Shown: positions 1 to 9,223 of the stretch, in pieces | Layout: each line of letters opens with the position of its first letter | Numbering within the stretch: position 1 is the first letter of the stretch | DNA from: CADEED01 sp963842515 | Lineage (GTDB): Bacteria > Pseudomonadota > Gammaproteobacteria > Steroidobacterales > Steroidobacteraceae | Direction: 5' to 3' | Length of the DNA: 64,000 nucleotides | Assembly: GCA_963842515.1 (NCBI GenBank) | Contig: CAWJGO010000005.1 | Span: 186,001 to 250,000, forward strand | The notes under the pieces: generated by a model | Database searches by the model: none | Seen by the model: only the letters and a program-made list of their open reading frames with translations | What the model was told of the DNA's origin: nothing | Translations under genes and position numbers: made by a program

Positions 1-26
1 TCCTCTCCGCTTGCGTGGGCGCGCGA

Positions 27-239
27 GGATGTTCGGGTGGAATGTTCCAGGCGCTCGCGTGTGAGCGGCGCAGCGCGGGGCGTATAGCGCGCAGCTCCTC
101 TTTGGTGGTTCTTTCCTGACGGGCGCGTTTTGCGCTGTTTCCCATTGAACGCTGACAGCCCTGGCGCGCAGCCTCGCGCAAGCGAACGCCGTCCGGCGCG
201 CTCACCAGCGAGCGCCTGGAACATTCCACCCGAACATCC
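27..239. repeat. 213-bp element with 32-bp perfect inverted ends
   Basis: Bases 27-58 and 208-239 are exact reverse complements over 32 bp (core GGATGTTCGGGTGGAATG), separated by 149 bp with no convincing coding frame. No target-site duplication is obvious next to either arm and no transposase is present. It could be a miniature transposable element or a large transcription-stopping hairpin beyond the serine hydrolase gene. The family is unknown. Confidence 0.7.
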
Positions 240-258
240 CCACACACCCATACAGCCA

Positions 259-276
259 GGTCTGACCCCATTTTAG
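259..276. repeat. Partial GGTCTGACCCCATTT palindrome-family motif
   Basis: A half copy (GGTCTGACCCCATTTTA) of the GGGG-TCTGA-CCCC family seen whole at 11424 and 42099. Its last bases form the stop codon of the neighbouring serine hydrolase gene, the same stop-overlapping placement as the full copies. Confidence 0.5.
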
Positions 277-1538
277 TCGAGCAGCGCTTGGTAGATCGAG
301 GTCGTGAACTTGTCCCTGATGTCCGTGTTGTTGGGGATCATCTGGATCATCAACACGGTGGTTAGCCGCTCGGCCGGGTCGACGCGGTAATAAGTGCCGT
401 AGGCCCCGCCCCAGCCCCACGAGCCGACGGACTCCATGCCGCTCACGCCATATTTGTCGTGGGTTTCGAAACCGTATCCGAACCCCAGACCCTTCGGATT
501 CTTGAGATCGCCGACCTGGTTGGTGGTCATGAGCTGCACCGCGTGCGGCGACAGGATGCGCACCTTCCCCAGCGCGCCGCCGTTGCGCAGCGCCTCGAGA
601 AACGTGGCGTAGTCGCGCGCCGTCGAAACGAGGCCGGCGCCGCCGGAGAAGCTCACGCGCGGACCATCGACGTAATGGCCCTGGCCGCGTGCGCCTTCGG
701 GCTGGCGAACCGCCTTGCCATCCTTGTCGCTGCCATACAGCACCGCCAGGCGATCGCGCTTCCCGGGTGGTAGATAGAAGTGCGTGTCCTTCATGCCAAG
801 CGGACCCGTGATATGGCTCTTGATGAACTCGTCGAGCGTGACGCCGGAAGCCTTCTCGACGATGCACCCCAGGATATCGGTGCTGTAGCCGTACACGTAG
901 CGCTCGCCGGGCTGTGCCTCGAAAGGCAGCGTGCCGAGCGTCTCCATCGTCGTGCAAATGGGCTCGTTCTTGTCGGCGAAGTACCAGCCGAAACCAGCCG
1001 CCGGGCCTAGTCCCTTGGGCTCGTACAGCGGCGCGAACTCCGCCTGCTGTCCATAGTTGATGCCGGCGGTGTGCGTCAGCAGGTCCTTGATGAGGATGGG
1101 GCGCTTCGCAGCCGCGATGGTCGTCGACGTGCTGTTCTCCGCACGTGTGAGCACCTTGCTCTCTCCGAATGTCGGGATGTACTTTCCCGCCCGCTCGTTG
1201 AGCGTGAGCTTTCCTTCTTCCACGAGCTGCAGGATGGCGACGCTGGTGAGCGCCTTGGACTGTGAGGCAATGCGGAATTCCGCGTCCATGGTCATCTTGC
1301 GTCCCGCTTCCTTGTCGATCCATCCCACGCTGTGTTCATAGACAGGCTTGCCGTCGCGCAACACCAACGCGACGATGCCGCCGACGCGGCCATCGTTCAC
1401 GTAGGAGTCGAGCAGGGCATCGACGCGTGCGAGTCGCTCGGTGGAAAACCCCGCGCGGAGCGTATCTGCATGGGCGGGAACGGCGCAGGCGCAGGTGATT
1501 GCGGCCGCGACGAGCACGGCCGTGATTTTCTGATGCAT
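273..1538 (-). CDS. Secreted serine hydrolase, beta-lactamase/esterase (class C-like) family
   Basis: 421 residues with a signal peptide (hydrophobic run ending PAHA near residue 24). Catalytic SxxK is S92-Q-S-K95 in RIASQSKALTS, and a YGYS block later gives the Tyr-x-Ser/Asn motif of class C beta-lactamase-like esterases and DD-peptidases. The start at 1538 follows a purine-rich GAGGAAAAAAAAG. As sequenced, this frame runs on upstream into the GH51 gene because of a frameshift there, but the signal peptide and RBS show a separate protein. It probably hydrolyses an ester or amide in the periplasm; the substrate cannot be told. Its stop codon lies in a palindrome motif. Confidence 0.85.
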   Translation of the reverse strand: MHQKITAVLVAAAITCACAVPAHADTLRAGFSTERLARVDALLDSYVNDGRVGGIVALVLRDGKPVYEHSVGWIDKEAGRKMTMDAEFRIASQSKALTSVAILQLVEEGKLTLNERAGKYIPTFGESKVLTRAENSTSTTIAAAKRPILIKDLLTHTAGINYGQQAEFAPLYEPKGLGPAAGFGWYFADKNEPICTTMETLGTLPFEAQPGERYVYGYSTDILGCIVEKASGVTLDEFIKSHITGPLGMKDTHFYLPPGKRDRLAVLYGSDKDGKAVRQPEGARGQGHYVDGPRVSFSGGAGLVSTARDYATFLEALRNGGALGKVRILSPHAVQLMTTNQVGDLKNPKGLGFGYGFETHDKYGVSGMESVGSWGWGGAYGTYYRVDPAERLTTVLMIQMIPNNTDIRDKFTTSIYQALLD

Positions 1539-1549
1539 CTTTTTTTTCC

Positions 1550-3119
1550 TCAATTCAACGTAGCGACGACCACCGACCTGGCGGGCAGCTCGAATACCCA
1601 GGTGTCGCCCTTGAGCTTGCCATTGCTGAAGAGCGGCGGGTTGCACGGCGTTGGGCGCGGCGAAGGTGTTGTGGGTGTTCATCGCCGGCGTGCTCAGGAT
1701 GCGCGCGCGCAGCTTCTTCGCTGCCGCTCCCGACACCTTGGCGCTGATACGAGCCGCATTGTTGGGGTCGGTATTGACCAGCGCCAGCACCAGCGAGCCA
1801 TCGGCGGCGCGCGCTGCCGAAACGCTCACCGCCGGAATGGCGACCTCACCGTGTTTGTAGTCCGGCGTCGTGAGATCTGTGGGCAACGACGTGGCGTTCT
1901 GGAATGGCTTGTACATCTCGAACACGTGGTAGGTCGGTGTGAGCAGCATTTTTTCCTTGTCGGTGAGAATCATCGCCTGCAGCACGTTGATCATCTGCGC
2001 GATGTTAGTCATGCGCACGCGGTCGGCGTGGCCGTGGAACACGTTGAGATTCAGCCCCGCGACGATCGCATCGCGCATGGTGTTCTGCTGAAACAGGAAA
2101 CCGGGGTTCGTGCCGGGCTCGACGTCGTACCAGGTGCCCCATTCGTCCACGTAGAGCCCGACCTTCTTCTCGGGATCGTGCTTGTCCATGATCGCGACAT
2201 GCTTCTTGATGTATTCGTCCACGAGGAGCGTGTGCTTCAACGTGATGATCCAGTCCGCTTCGTTGAACGACAGCGCCGGGCCCTTGTTCTTCGTTTCGAA
2301 ACTGCCGGAAGGCAGGGTGTAGTAGTGCAGTGAATACGCGCCCATCTGCCTCACGGCGTTCTTCATGAGCACCTCGGTCCAATCGTAGCCGTCACCGTAC
2401 GGTCCGCTGGCGACTTCAATGGGCCGGTTGTCGGCGGGCGCCTTGATGTTGAGGGCGTATTTCTTGTACTCGTCCGCGTAGTACTCGGCGCGCATATCGC
2501 CGCCGCAACCCCAGGGCTCATTGCCCACGCCGACATAGTCCAGCTTCCACGGCTTGTCGCGGCCGTTCGCGCGCCGCTCATTGGCGAGCGCGGATTGCGA
2601 GGGCGAGGTGATGTACTCGACCCAGTGCGACATCTCTTCGACCGTGCCCGAGCCCACGTTCACCGCGAGGTAGGTCTTTGCACCCAGCATTTCCGCAAGC
2701 TCGAAGAATTCATGCGTGCCGAAGCTGTTGGGCTCGATCACGCCGCCCCAGAAGGTGTTGACGCGGGCCGGGCGTTTGTCGCGCTGGCCGACACCATCGC
2801 GCCAGTGATATTCATCGGCGAAGCAGCCGCCGGGCCAGCGCAACACCGGCACCGCAAGCTTCTTGAGTGCGGCCAGCACGTCGTTGCGATAGCCGCGCGT
2901 GTTAGGAATGGTGGAGTTCTCGCCGACCCAGATGCCTTCGTAGACATTGCGGCCGAGGTGTTCCATGAACTGGCCGTAGATGTTGGCGTCGATCTTCGCG
3001 CCGGGCTTGTCGGCATGGATCGTCAGTTGCGCGGTCACCGGCACAGGCTTTGAAGCCCCGAACGCGGACGCGGCACAGCTCATCGCGACCACTGCGGCCG
3101 CCATCAATACCTTCGACAT
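1550..3119 (-). pseudogene. GH51 alpha-L-arabinofuranosidase, frameshifted near its 3' end
   Basis: A signal peptide (residues 1-22) is followed by a GH51 catalytic domain. The acid/base Glu is E201 in GVGNEPWGCGG and the nucleophile E326 in GLYVDEWGTW. Around 1630-1637 one surplus base throws the frame off. Reading one base over restores a normal beta-sandwich end (SNGKLKGDTWVFELPARS) and a TGA at 1550-1552, just before the RBS of the serine hydrolase. The span is 3n+1 bases long, matching a single insertion. The start at 3119 has a good AAGGGGA site. The enzyme would release arabinose from plant polysaccharide. Either a sequencing error or a late, mild mutation; only about 30 C-terminal residues are affected. 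Confidence 0.8.
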
Positions 3120-3398
3120 GTGATTCCCCTTCGTGCCGGCGGTGTGCCGACAGGTCGGCGGAAAGCCTAGCGTATCTGCGCATTCAGAACAGCCATTCGC
3201 AAATGGAATCCCAGCATCACACTTCAGATATGGATCGGCCCACCTGCAGCGTCAGGCTGGTAACGGGATGGCGGGCGGCGACCACGGCGCGAACGTCCAT
3301 TGGCCCGACGCGCCACCCACCGGGCAATCCAGGAATGCGGCGAGCGCGCCCGGAGACCGGTGACTAACTACTTGGCGCGCAGTCCGGTCAGCCGGGAT

Positions 3399-3860
3399 TC
3401 ATTTCAGTGGCTTGCTCACGAGCTCATATCCGGCGCGATCGTCGAAGCCGTGCCGTTGATAGAATTTTCGCGCCGCTTCGTTGCTGCGCCCGAGCTGCAG
3501 CGAGACATTGGTGCAGCCCTCGATGCGAAACTGGGCTTCGGCAGCCGCCAGCATCTGCTGGCCCAACCCGAGCCCCCGCTGCGGCGGCAGCACGAAGAAC
3601 TCATCGATTTCCGCGGTGAGCCCCTGGTGCTCGAGACTGAACACGTAGACCGCCAGCAGGTAGCCCGCAGGTTCGCCGTAGACCCTGGCCAGCCAGGCGC
3701 GGCCGAGACTCGAGTCTTCCAGCACACGCGTGAGCAGCGAGCGCATGCGTGTGGCATCGAAACCCTCGATGGCCTCGAAGCGCCAGTAAGCCTCGACCAT
3801 CGGCAACAGCGCTTCGATGTCGGTCGGCGCGGCGGTTTGAATGTCGATCGCCTGGGTCAT
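3399..3860 (-). CDS. GNAT-family N-acetyltransferase
   Basis: 153 residues with a single GNAT fold. The acetyl-CoA pyrophosphate loop (motif A) is QRGLGLGQQML near residues 93-103, followed by a motif B-like SNEAARKFYQRHGF. The substrate is unknown. It is the last gene of the leftward ABC/two-component operon, 12 bp after the histidine kinase, so it is probably co-transcribed; it may modify the exported compound, which is inference from position. Confidence 0.85.
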   Translation of the reverse strand: MTQAIDIQTAAPTDIEALLPMVEAYWRFEAIEGFDATRMRSLLTRVLEDSSLGRAWLARVYGEPAGYLLAVYVFSLEHQGLTAEIDEFFVLPPQRGLGLGQQMLAAAEAQFRIEGCTNVSLQLGRSNEAARKFYQRHGFDDRAGYELVSKPLK

Positions 3861-3872
3861 TGCTTTCGTCCG

Positions 3873-5207
3873 CTAACTACCATCCGGCAGCCACAAGGTC
3901 ACGAGTGCTCCGCCGCTCTCGCGATTGGCGATGCGCAGCCGGCCCCCGTGAGCTTCGACAATTTCGCGGCACAGAGTCAATCCCAGCCCCGTGCCCGTCG
4001 CCTTGGTGGAATAGAACGGCACCAACGCATTTTCGAGCGCCGCCGGCGTGAATCCCGGACCGCGATCGCGTACCTCGATGGCGAAACCCTGTGCCGCCAG
4101 CGACACGGCAAGCTCGATGTCCTCGATAGGCGATCCGGATTCCCGCGCGTTCTTGAGGAGATTGATGAGCGCCTGTTCGATCTGCGCGGTGTCGAAGCTG
4201 GCCGGCCGATGAGGCAAGGGGCCCGCCAGCTTGAACGCAACCACGACGCGCATTCTTTCCAGCAATACATCCCAGGCGACCGGTGCCAGCCGGGGATGAG
4301 GCAGCTTGGCAAATTGCGAATAGCCTTCGATGAATCCGGCGAGATGCCGTGCGCGGTCTTCGATGGTGGCGAATACGCGCGCCAGCTGCTCGGCGTCGGG
4401 TGGCGAGCGCGCGAGGATCTGGCCGGAATGTGCCAGCGAGGAAATCGGCGCCAGGGAATTGTTGAGCTCGTGCGCGATCACGCGGATCACTTTCTTCCAG
4501 GTCGCGACTTCCTGCGAATTGATCTCGCGCGTGAGCTGCTTGAGCAGCAGCAGCCGGTGCGGCAGCGCGTTCAACAGGAAGCGCCGCTGCGACACGTGAT
4601 ACACCTGCGGCTCGCCGCCGAGCTCGAGTGTGAACAGAGTGTCGCCACCGCGTTCGATGGCCTCGCGCAGAGGTAGGGGCGCCGTGTCGAGATAACGCGT
4701 GAACCGTTCGCCCTCGAGCTTGCGGCCCTCGCCAAAGAGCTGGCGCGCGGCGGCATTGCTGTAGAGCACGGCGTCGGCGGCGTTGGTCAGCACCAGCGCG
4801 AGCGGCGTGGTCTGTATCACGGTATCGAGCATGAGCTCGCGCTGGTACAGGCTCTGCCGTTCGGCCCGCAGGAAGTCTCCAAGGCCGTTATAGATGCACA
4901 CCAGATCGCCCATCTCATCGGGCGTGGCCTGCGTCACGCTCATGCTGAAGTCCCGATCCTTGATGCTGGCGATGCCGTCGGTCAGTGCGCGCGCCGTGCG
5001 GCTCCAGCGCGTGGTGAGAGCGGTGCCCGCCCAGGAGATCAGCGGCATGAGCACCAGCGCGGCGGCCACCGCCGCCAACCAGCGCAGTGTGATGAGCTGC
5101 TGCGCGATGAAGAACGCGATCAGGCTGACCAGCGCGACGCCACCGAGCCACAGCGTTGCCCAGCCGGCCATTGACCATCTTCCAAAAGACAATGGCCAGC
5201 GCATCAT
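3873..5207 (-). CDS. Membrane sensor histidine kinase (NtrB/AtoS-like)
   Basis: 444 residues: two N-terminal membrane segments (about 14-36 and 40-62), a HAMP-like linker, a PAS-like region (about 120-220), then the kinase core. The phospho-acceptor is H246 in VIRVIAHELNNSLAPISS; the N box is INLLKNARES, G1 is RDRGPGF and F/G2 is PFYSTKATGTGLGL. There is almost no periplasmic loop, suggesting sensing within the membrane or through PAS. It lies 18 bp after the sigma-54 response regulator, its evident partner. The gene ends GGT AGT TAG. Confidence 0.92.
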   Translation of the reverse strand: MMRWPLSFGRWSMAGWATLWLGGVALVSLIAFFIAQQLITLRWLAAVAAALVLMPLISWAGTALTTRWSRTARALTDGIASIKDRDFSMSVTQATPDEMGDLVCIYNGLGDFLRAERQSLYQRELMLDTVIQTTPLALVLTNAADAVLYSNAAARQLFGEGRKLEGERFTRYLDTAPLPLREAIERGGDTLFTLELGGEPQVYHVSQRRFLLNALPHRLLLLKQLTREINSQEVATWKKVIRVIAHELNNSLAPISSLAHSGQILARSPPDAEQLARVFATIEDRARHLAGFIEGYSQFAKLPHPRLAPVAWDVLLERMRVVVAFKLAGPLPHRPASFDTAQIEQALINLLKNARESGSPIEDIELAVSLAAQGFAIEVRDRGPGFTPAALENALVPFYSTKATGTGLGLTLCREIVEAHGGRLRIANRESGGALVTLWLPDGS

Positions 5208-5225
5208 CCAGCCGTGAACTCGTAA

Positions 5226-6653
5226 CTAACCCCGGGTCGGGGATTCCTTGATACCGAGTTTTTCCATGCGGCGATAGAGGGCCTGCCGGCTCATGCCAAG
5301 CTGGCGCGCCGCCTGTGCGACGATGTGCCCGTTCTCGGCGAGCACGCGGTCGATGGTCGCGCGGTCGAGCACCGGTTCGTCGGAACGCGCCGGAAGCACC
5401 GCCGGCAGGTTCAGAGTGCCAGCGGTGATGGGGGAATCGCCCGCGAGCAGCGCGGCGCGTTGCAGCACGTTACGCAGCTCGCGGACGTTTCCCGGCCAGG
5501 GATGGTTGAGCAGCGCGCGCTCGGCGTCGCTGGTGAGCCGTGCGCCGGCAGGGAGGAACGCGCGGGTCAAGGGCAGAATGTCGTCGCGGCGCTCCGCCAG
5601 TGGCGGCAGTGCGAGCTCGATGACGCTCAGGCGGTAGTACAAGTCTTCGCGAAAGCGTCCCTCGCGCATCGCGTCGCGCAACGGCATGTTGGTGGCGGCG
5701 ACGATGCGTACATTGGCGCGCCGCGTCGTATTGCTGCCGAGGCGCTCGTATTCGCCAGTTTGCAGGACGCGCAGTAGTTTGGCCTGGCCGGCGAGCGGCA
5801 GGTTGCCGATCTCGTCGAGAAAGAGGGTGCCGCCGTCGGCGGCCTCGAAACGGCCGGCGCGTTGTTTGGCGCCCGTGAATGCGCCTGCTTCCGTGCCGAA
5901 GAGCTCCGCTTCGATGAGCTGGTCGGGCAGGGCGCCAGCGTTCACCTTCACATAAGGCTGGCTCTTGCGCGCCGAGTTCGCGTGCAAGATGTCGGCCAGC
6001 ACTTCCTTGCCCGCGCCGTTGGGGCCGGTGATCAGCACCGGTACGTCGGCATGCGCCACCTGCGCGGCCATGGACGCCACCGTATGCAATGCATCGCTTT
6101 CGTAGACCAGGCCCCTCAGGTCGTAGCGCTCGGCGAGGCGGGCGCGCGCTTCGGCACGCTGTGCGCGCGTCGCCACGTTCTCCTCCACCGCGGCGCGCAG
6201 CTCGAGCAGGTTGCGGACGGTCGTCAACAGCCGCGCGTCGTCCCAGGGTTTGGCGATGTAGTCCGCGGCGCCCGCCTTCACCAGGTCGACGGCGGTCTCC
6301 AAATGGGTCCACGCGGTCAGCAGGATCACCGGCACATCGGGATGCAGGGCGCGCAGCTCGCGGAACAGCGCGACACCTTCTTCACCGGAAGTCGCTTCGC
6401 GGCGGAAGTTCATGTCCTGGATGATCAGGTCCACTTCCTGGGAACGCACGGCCGCGAGGGCCTCGGCAGGAGATGAAGCTCCGAGTACCCGCGCGCCGTG
6501 CAGGGACAACAGGACCTGGAAGGCCGTTCTCACGGCCTCGCTATCGTCAGCAACCAGTACAGTCCGGTGCGCCAGGCGGTCCTCGACATGCGAAGTGATA
6601 GAAGTCATGTCTAAGACGCCGAAGAGTGTCCGGGGGTTGCAAACAGTCGCCAT
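5226..6653 (-). CDS. NtrC-family sigma-54-dependent response regulator
   Basis: Receiver domain with phospho-Asp in DLIIQDMNF, Thr in ILLTAW and Lys in YIAKPW; AAA+ domain with Walker A GPNGAGKE, the sigma-54 contact loop GAFTGA and Walker B GGTLFLDEIGN; C-terminal Fis-type helix-turn-helix (HIVAQAARQLGMSRQALYRR). It activates RNA polymerase carrying sigma-54, probably at the promoter of its own operon (11282-11298). A second start at 6608 (MTSITSHVEDRL) fits the receiver domain better, since the first 15 residues are not family-like; neither has a strong RBS. It follows the permease gene by about 20 bp. Confidence 0.93.
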   Translation of the reverse strand: MATVCNPRTLFGVLDMTSITSHVEDRLAHRTVLVADDSEAVRTAFQVLLSLHGARVLGASSPAEALAAVRSQEVDLIIQDMNFRREATSGEEGVALFRELRALHPDVPVILLTAWTHLETAVDLVKAGAADYIAKPWDDARLLTTVRNLLELRAAVEENVATRAQRAEARARLAERYDLRGLVYESDALHTVASMAAQVAHADVPVLITGPNGAGKEVLADILHANSARKSQPYVKVNAGALPDQLIEAELFGTEAGAFTGAKQRAGRFEAADGGTLFLDEIGNLPLAGQAKLLRVLQTGEYERLGSNTTRRANVRIVAATNMPLRDAMREGRFREDLYYRLSVIELALPPLAERRDDILPLTRAFLPAGARLTSDAERALLNHPWPGNVRELRNVLQRAALLAGDSPITAGTLNLPAVLPARSDEPVLDRATIDRVLAENGHIVAQAARQLGMSRQALYRRMEKLGIKESPTRG

Positions 6654-6674
6654 GAATTCACACGGTCGCCTGGG

Positions 6675-7889
6675 CTAGATGTTTCGTGTCGCCATGGCGG
6701 GGGACACTTTTGCGGCGCGCAACGCCGGCTGCCATGCCGCCAGCTGACCCAGGGCCCACAGACCGAGAACGCCGCCCACCAGGTAGTACAGATCGAGTCG
6801 CGGCAACTGATATTGGGTGGAAAGCCAGAAGCCCGCCGCCAGCGCGAGGCAGCAGCCGACCCCCACGCCCACGGTGGTGACTATCCAGTTCTCCGCCAGG
6901 AAATACTGGACGACGTCGGTCTTGCGGGCGCCCACCGCACGGCGCGTGCCTATCTGGCGCGTGCGGCTGTTCACGTTGAACGTGGCGAGCCCAAATATGC
7001 CCAGCGAGCTGAACACCAGGACGAGCCCGGTCACCGTCGACAGCGTCACCGACATGAGCGAGTCGCTGGCGTAGCTGCGGCGCTTCATGTCCGACATCTT
7101 GGTCATCGGCGTCGCGATGACGCGATTGGCATCGCGCTTGCGCAGCGCGACTTCCACCGCCGCCATGACGCGGTCCATTGAGCCAGGTCTGGTGCGGATC
7201 ACGTACTGGGTCGAGACGGAGGGACCCACCTGTGGGTAGAGCATGGTGCGATCGACCTTGTCCCAGCCCACCCACGAGCCCTGCATGTGCGAGATGACGC
7301 CGATGATGCGCATGGGGCGGCTCTGGTCGTCGTAAAGGTTCTTGCCCAGTGCGGGCGTGTCCTTGAACAGCGCCTGGGCGAATCCCTGGCTGATGATGAC
7401 CACCGGCGGATATCCGGGTTCTTTCTGATCCTCTTTCTTGTACACGACGTCGTTGGCTTCGAAGTCCCTGCCCGCGGAGAGCGTGATGCCCAGCGTCTTC
7501 GCGCCGTGCTCGTCCACTGAAAAGGTGTTGGCGGGAGACGTCTCGCCTTTCTTGTCGGGCAGCGAGTAGAAACCGCTGGAATTGCCGCTGCCCGATAGCG
7601 GCACCTGCTGCATGGGTGTCACGTCGATGATGTCCGGCATCTGGCGCAGCAGCGACATATCCGCGCGCACCATGCCGAGGAAGTCGTAGTCCTTCTGATA
7701 GGTGTTGACCCAAAACGCGAAAATGTTCTGATCGTCGATTCCCGAGGGGCGCCCGATCTTGCTCACGCGCTGGTGGGTCAGATAGATGGCGTTGACGACG
7801 ATGGCCAGCGTGATTGCGATCTGCAAAGCCACCAGGATGGCGCCCGCGCGATTGCGCAGCAGCGCGGAAAAAATAGGTCGGATTCCCAT
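6675..7889 (-). CDS. ABC transporter permease, MacB/FtsX type (second of pair)
   Basis: 404 residues. An N-terminal membrane helix (ILVALQIAITLAIVVNAIYL), a periplasmic MacB-like domain of about 230 residues, then three C-terminal helices: the four-helix FtsX/MacB plan. The start at 7889 leaves a 2-bp gap from the first permease. MacB-type systems act as mechanotransducers that move peptides, lipids or antibiotics across the periplasm rather than classical pumps. Two different permeases suggest a heterodimer. Confidence 0.9.
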   Translation of the reverse strand: MGIRPIFSALLRNRAGAILVALQIAITLAIVVNAIYLTHQRVSKIGRPSGIDDQNIFAFWVNTYQKDYDFLGMVRADMSLLRQMPDIIDVTPMQQVPLSGSGNSSGFYSLPDKKGETSPANTFSVDEHGAKTLGITLSAGRDFEANDVVYKKEDQKEPGYPPVVIISQGFAQALFKDTPALGKNLYDDQSRPMRIIGVISHMQGSWVGWDKVDRTMLYPQVGPSVSTQYVIRTRPGSMDRVMAAVEVALRKRDANRVIATPMTKMSDMKRRSYASDSLMSVTLSTVTGLVLVFSSLGIFGLATFNVNSRTRQIGTRRAVGARKTDVVQYFLAENWIVTTVGVGVGCCLALAAGFWLSTQYQLPRLDLYYLVGGVLGLWALGQLAAWQPALRAAKVSPAMATRNI

Positions 7890-7891
7890 GA

Positions 7892-9220
7892 TTACTGCAC
7901 CTTCAGATAGGAGGCGGGCGCTGCACGGCCGATGCGCCACGCGGGGTAGAGCCCGGCGAGCACGCCAGCGGCGACGGCGATGACGATGATGATCAGGAAG
8001 TTGGCGCTGTCGAAAGGCAGCGCACGCAGTGCTTCGTCGACAAAGCGTCCATACCAGGCACGTAACGCCCAGATGCCGGCGACGCCCAGCAAGCCGCCAA
8101 TGAGACCTCCGGCGAGCGCCACCACACCGGCTTCCGTGAGGTGCTGCCAGAAGATGTCGCGCCTGCTGGCCCCGAGTGCGCGGCGTACTCCGGACGCCGG
8201 CGCGGCATTGAGAAATTTCGCGAGCAGCAGGCCCACGGTGTTGACCAGGCACACCGCGAGGAATGCGAACGCCAGCACCAGCATGGCCTTGTTGTCGTCG
8301 CCGACGACGTTGTTGCGCTTGAGCCAGCCGTCCACATCGTAGAGGTAGTTGTTGAGGGGACGCGGAAAACGGCCGTGCTTCTTCTGGTCGAGCACGTAGT
8401 TGTCGAGGAACTCGCGGAAGGCTCGCTGCTTCTCCGCGGTGCGCAATTCAAACCACGCGTGTGTCCAGATGCACTCCGAATTGAGGAACGCCTGAAAACT
8501 GTCGACCACCTCGGTCTTCCAGCAATTGGTATTGCCGTGGCTGCCCAGCTCGAGGATCTGGCCCCAGGAAAAGGGCACGTATGCACCATCCATGTTCTGG
8601 AAGGGTCCATTGCTCACATCGAAGTACCTCGGCATGACCTCCCAATCATCGAGCACGCCGATGACACGAAATTCGCGCTTCACCCATTGCAGCGTCCTGC
8701 CGACGCTGTTCACGCCGCCGAACGCCTTCTGGTTCGCTTCCTTGCTGAGGACGATGACCGGTTCCGGTCCCGCGTCCGCCTTGGCATCCCAGGGACCGCC
8801 GTACAGGAACGGCACGTCGAACATCGGGAAGAAGTCCGCGGTCGTCATGCGCGTCGCGAAATACTGCGGGTCCATGCCCTTGTCGGTACGGGTATAGATC
8901 TCGCCCGATTTGTACATGATCACTTTGCGGTCGGGGATATTCGAGGCATGCAAGGCACGCGCGTCGCGGTAGGTGAGCATCGTCGGCGCCAGCGACTTGT
9001 CGTCTTCCTCGTACGGGTTCTCGGGATCCCAGCCGTCGATGGACGGCGCGAAAAGGATCCCACTGCGGTCACCAGCCGGGTTGTTGGCCGCCGCCCGGTA
9101 CGTGGTCAGCGTGATCATGCACACCGAGATGCCGAGCGCGATGGCGAACACCATGAGCGCCGTGAGGCCGGGATTGCGCTTGAAGCTGCGCAGCGCGAGC
9201 TCGAGGTAATACGCGAACAT
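7892..9220 (-). CDS. ABC transporter permease, MacB/FtsX type (first of pair)
   Basis: 442 residues starting MFAYYLELALRSFKRNPGL, the usual short amphipathic lead into helix 1, then a large periplasmic domain and three C-terminal helices ending in the typical YPAWRIGRAAPASYL segment. It lies 3 bp after the ATPase gene and 2 bp before the second permease. Periplasmic sequence differs clearly from its partner, so the pair is not a recent duplication. Confidence 0.9.
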   Translation of the reverse strand: MFAYYLELALRSFKRNPGLTALMVFAIALGISVCMITLTTYRAAANNPAGDRSGILFAPSIDGWDPENPYEEDDKSLAPTMLTYRDARALHASNIPDRKVIMYKSGEIYTRTDKGMDPQYFATRMTTADFFPMFDVPFLYGGPWDAKADAGPEPVIVLSKEANQKAFGGVNSVGRTLQWVKREFRVIGVLDDWEVMPRYFDVSNGPFQNMDGAYVPFSWGQILELGSHGNTNCWKTEVVDSFQAFLNSECIWTHAWFELRTAEKQRAFREFLDNYVLDQKKHGRFPRPLNNYLYDVDGWLKRNNVVGDDNKAMLVLAFAFLAVCLVNTVGLLLAKFLNAAPASGVRRALGASRRDIFWQHLTEAGVVALAGGLIGGLLGVAGIWALRAWYGRFVDEALRALPFDSANFLIIIVIAVAAGVLAGLYPAWRIGRAAPASYLKVQ

Positions 9221-9223
9221 TTT

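Noticed and set aside
273..3119. A single 948-codon bifunctional glycosidase-hydrolase
   Set aside because: The junction residues match neither family, the shifted frame restores a normal GH51 end with stop, and an RBS plus signal peptide starts the second protein.
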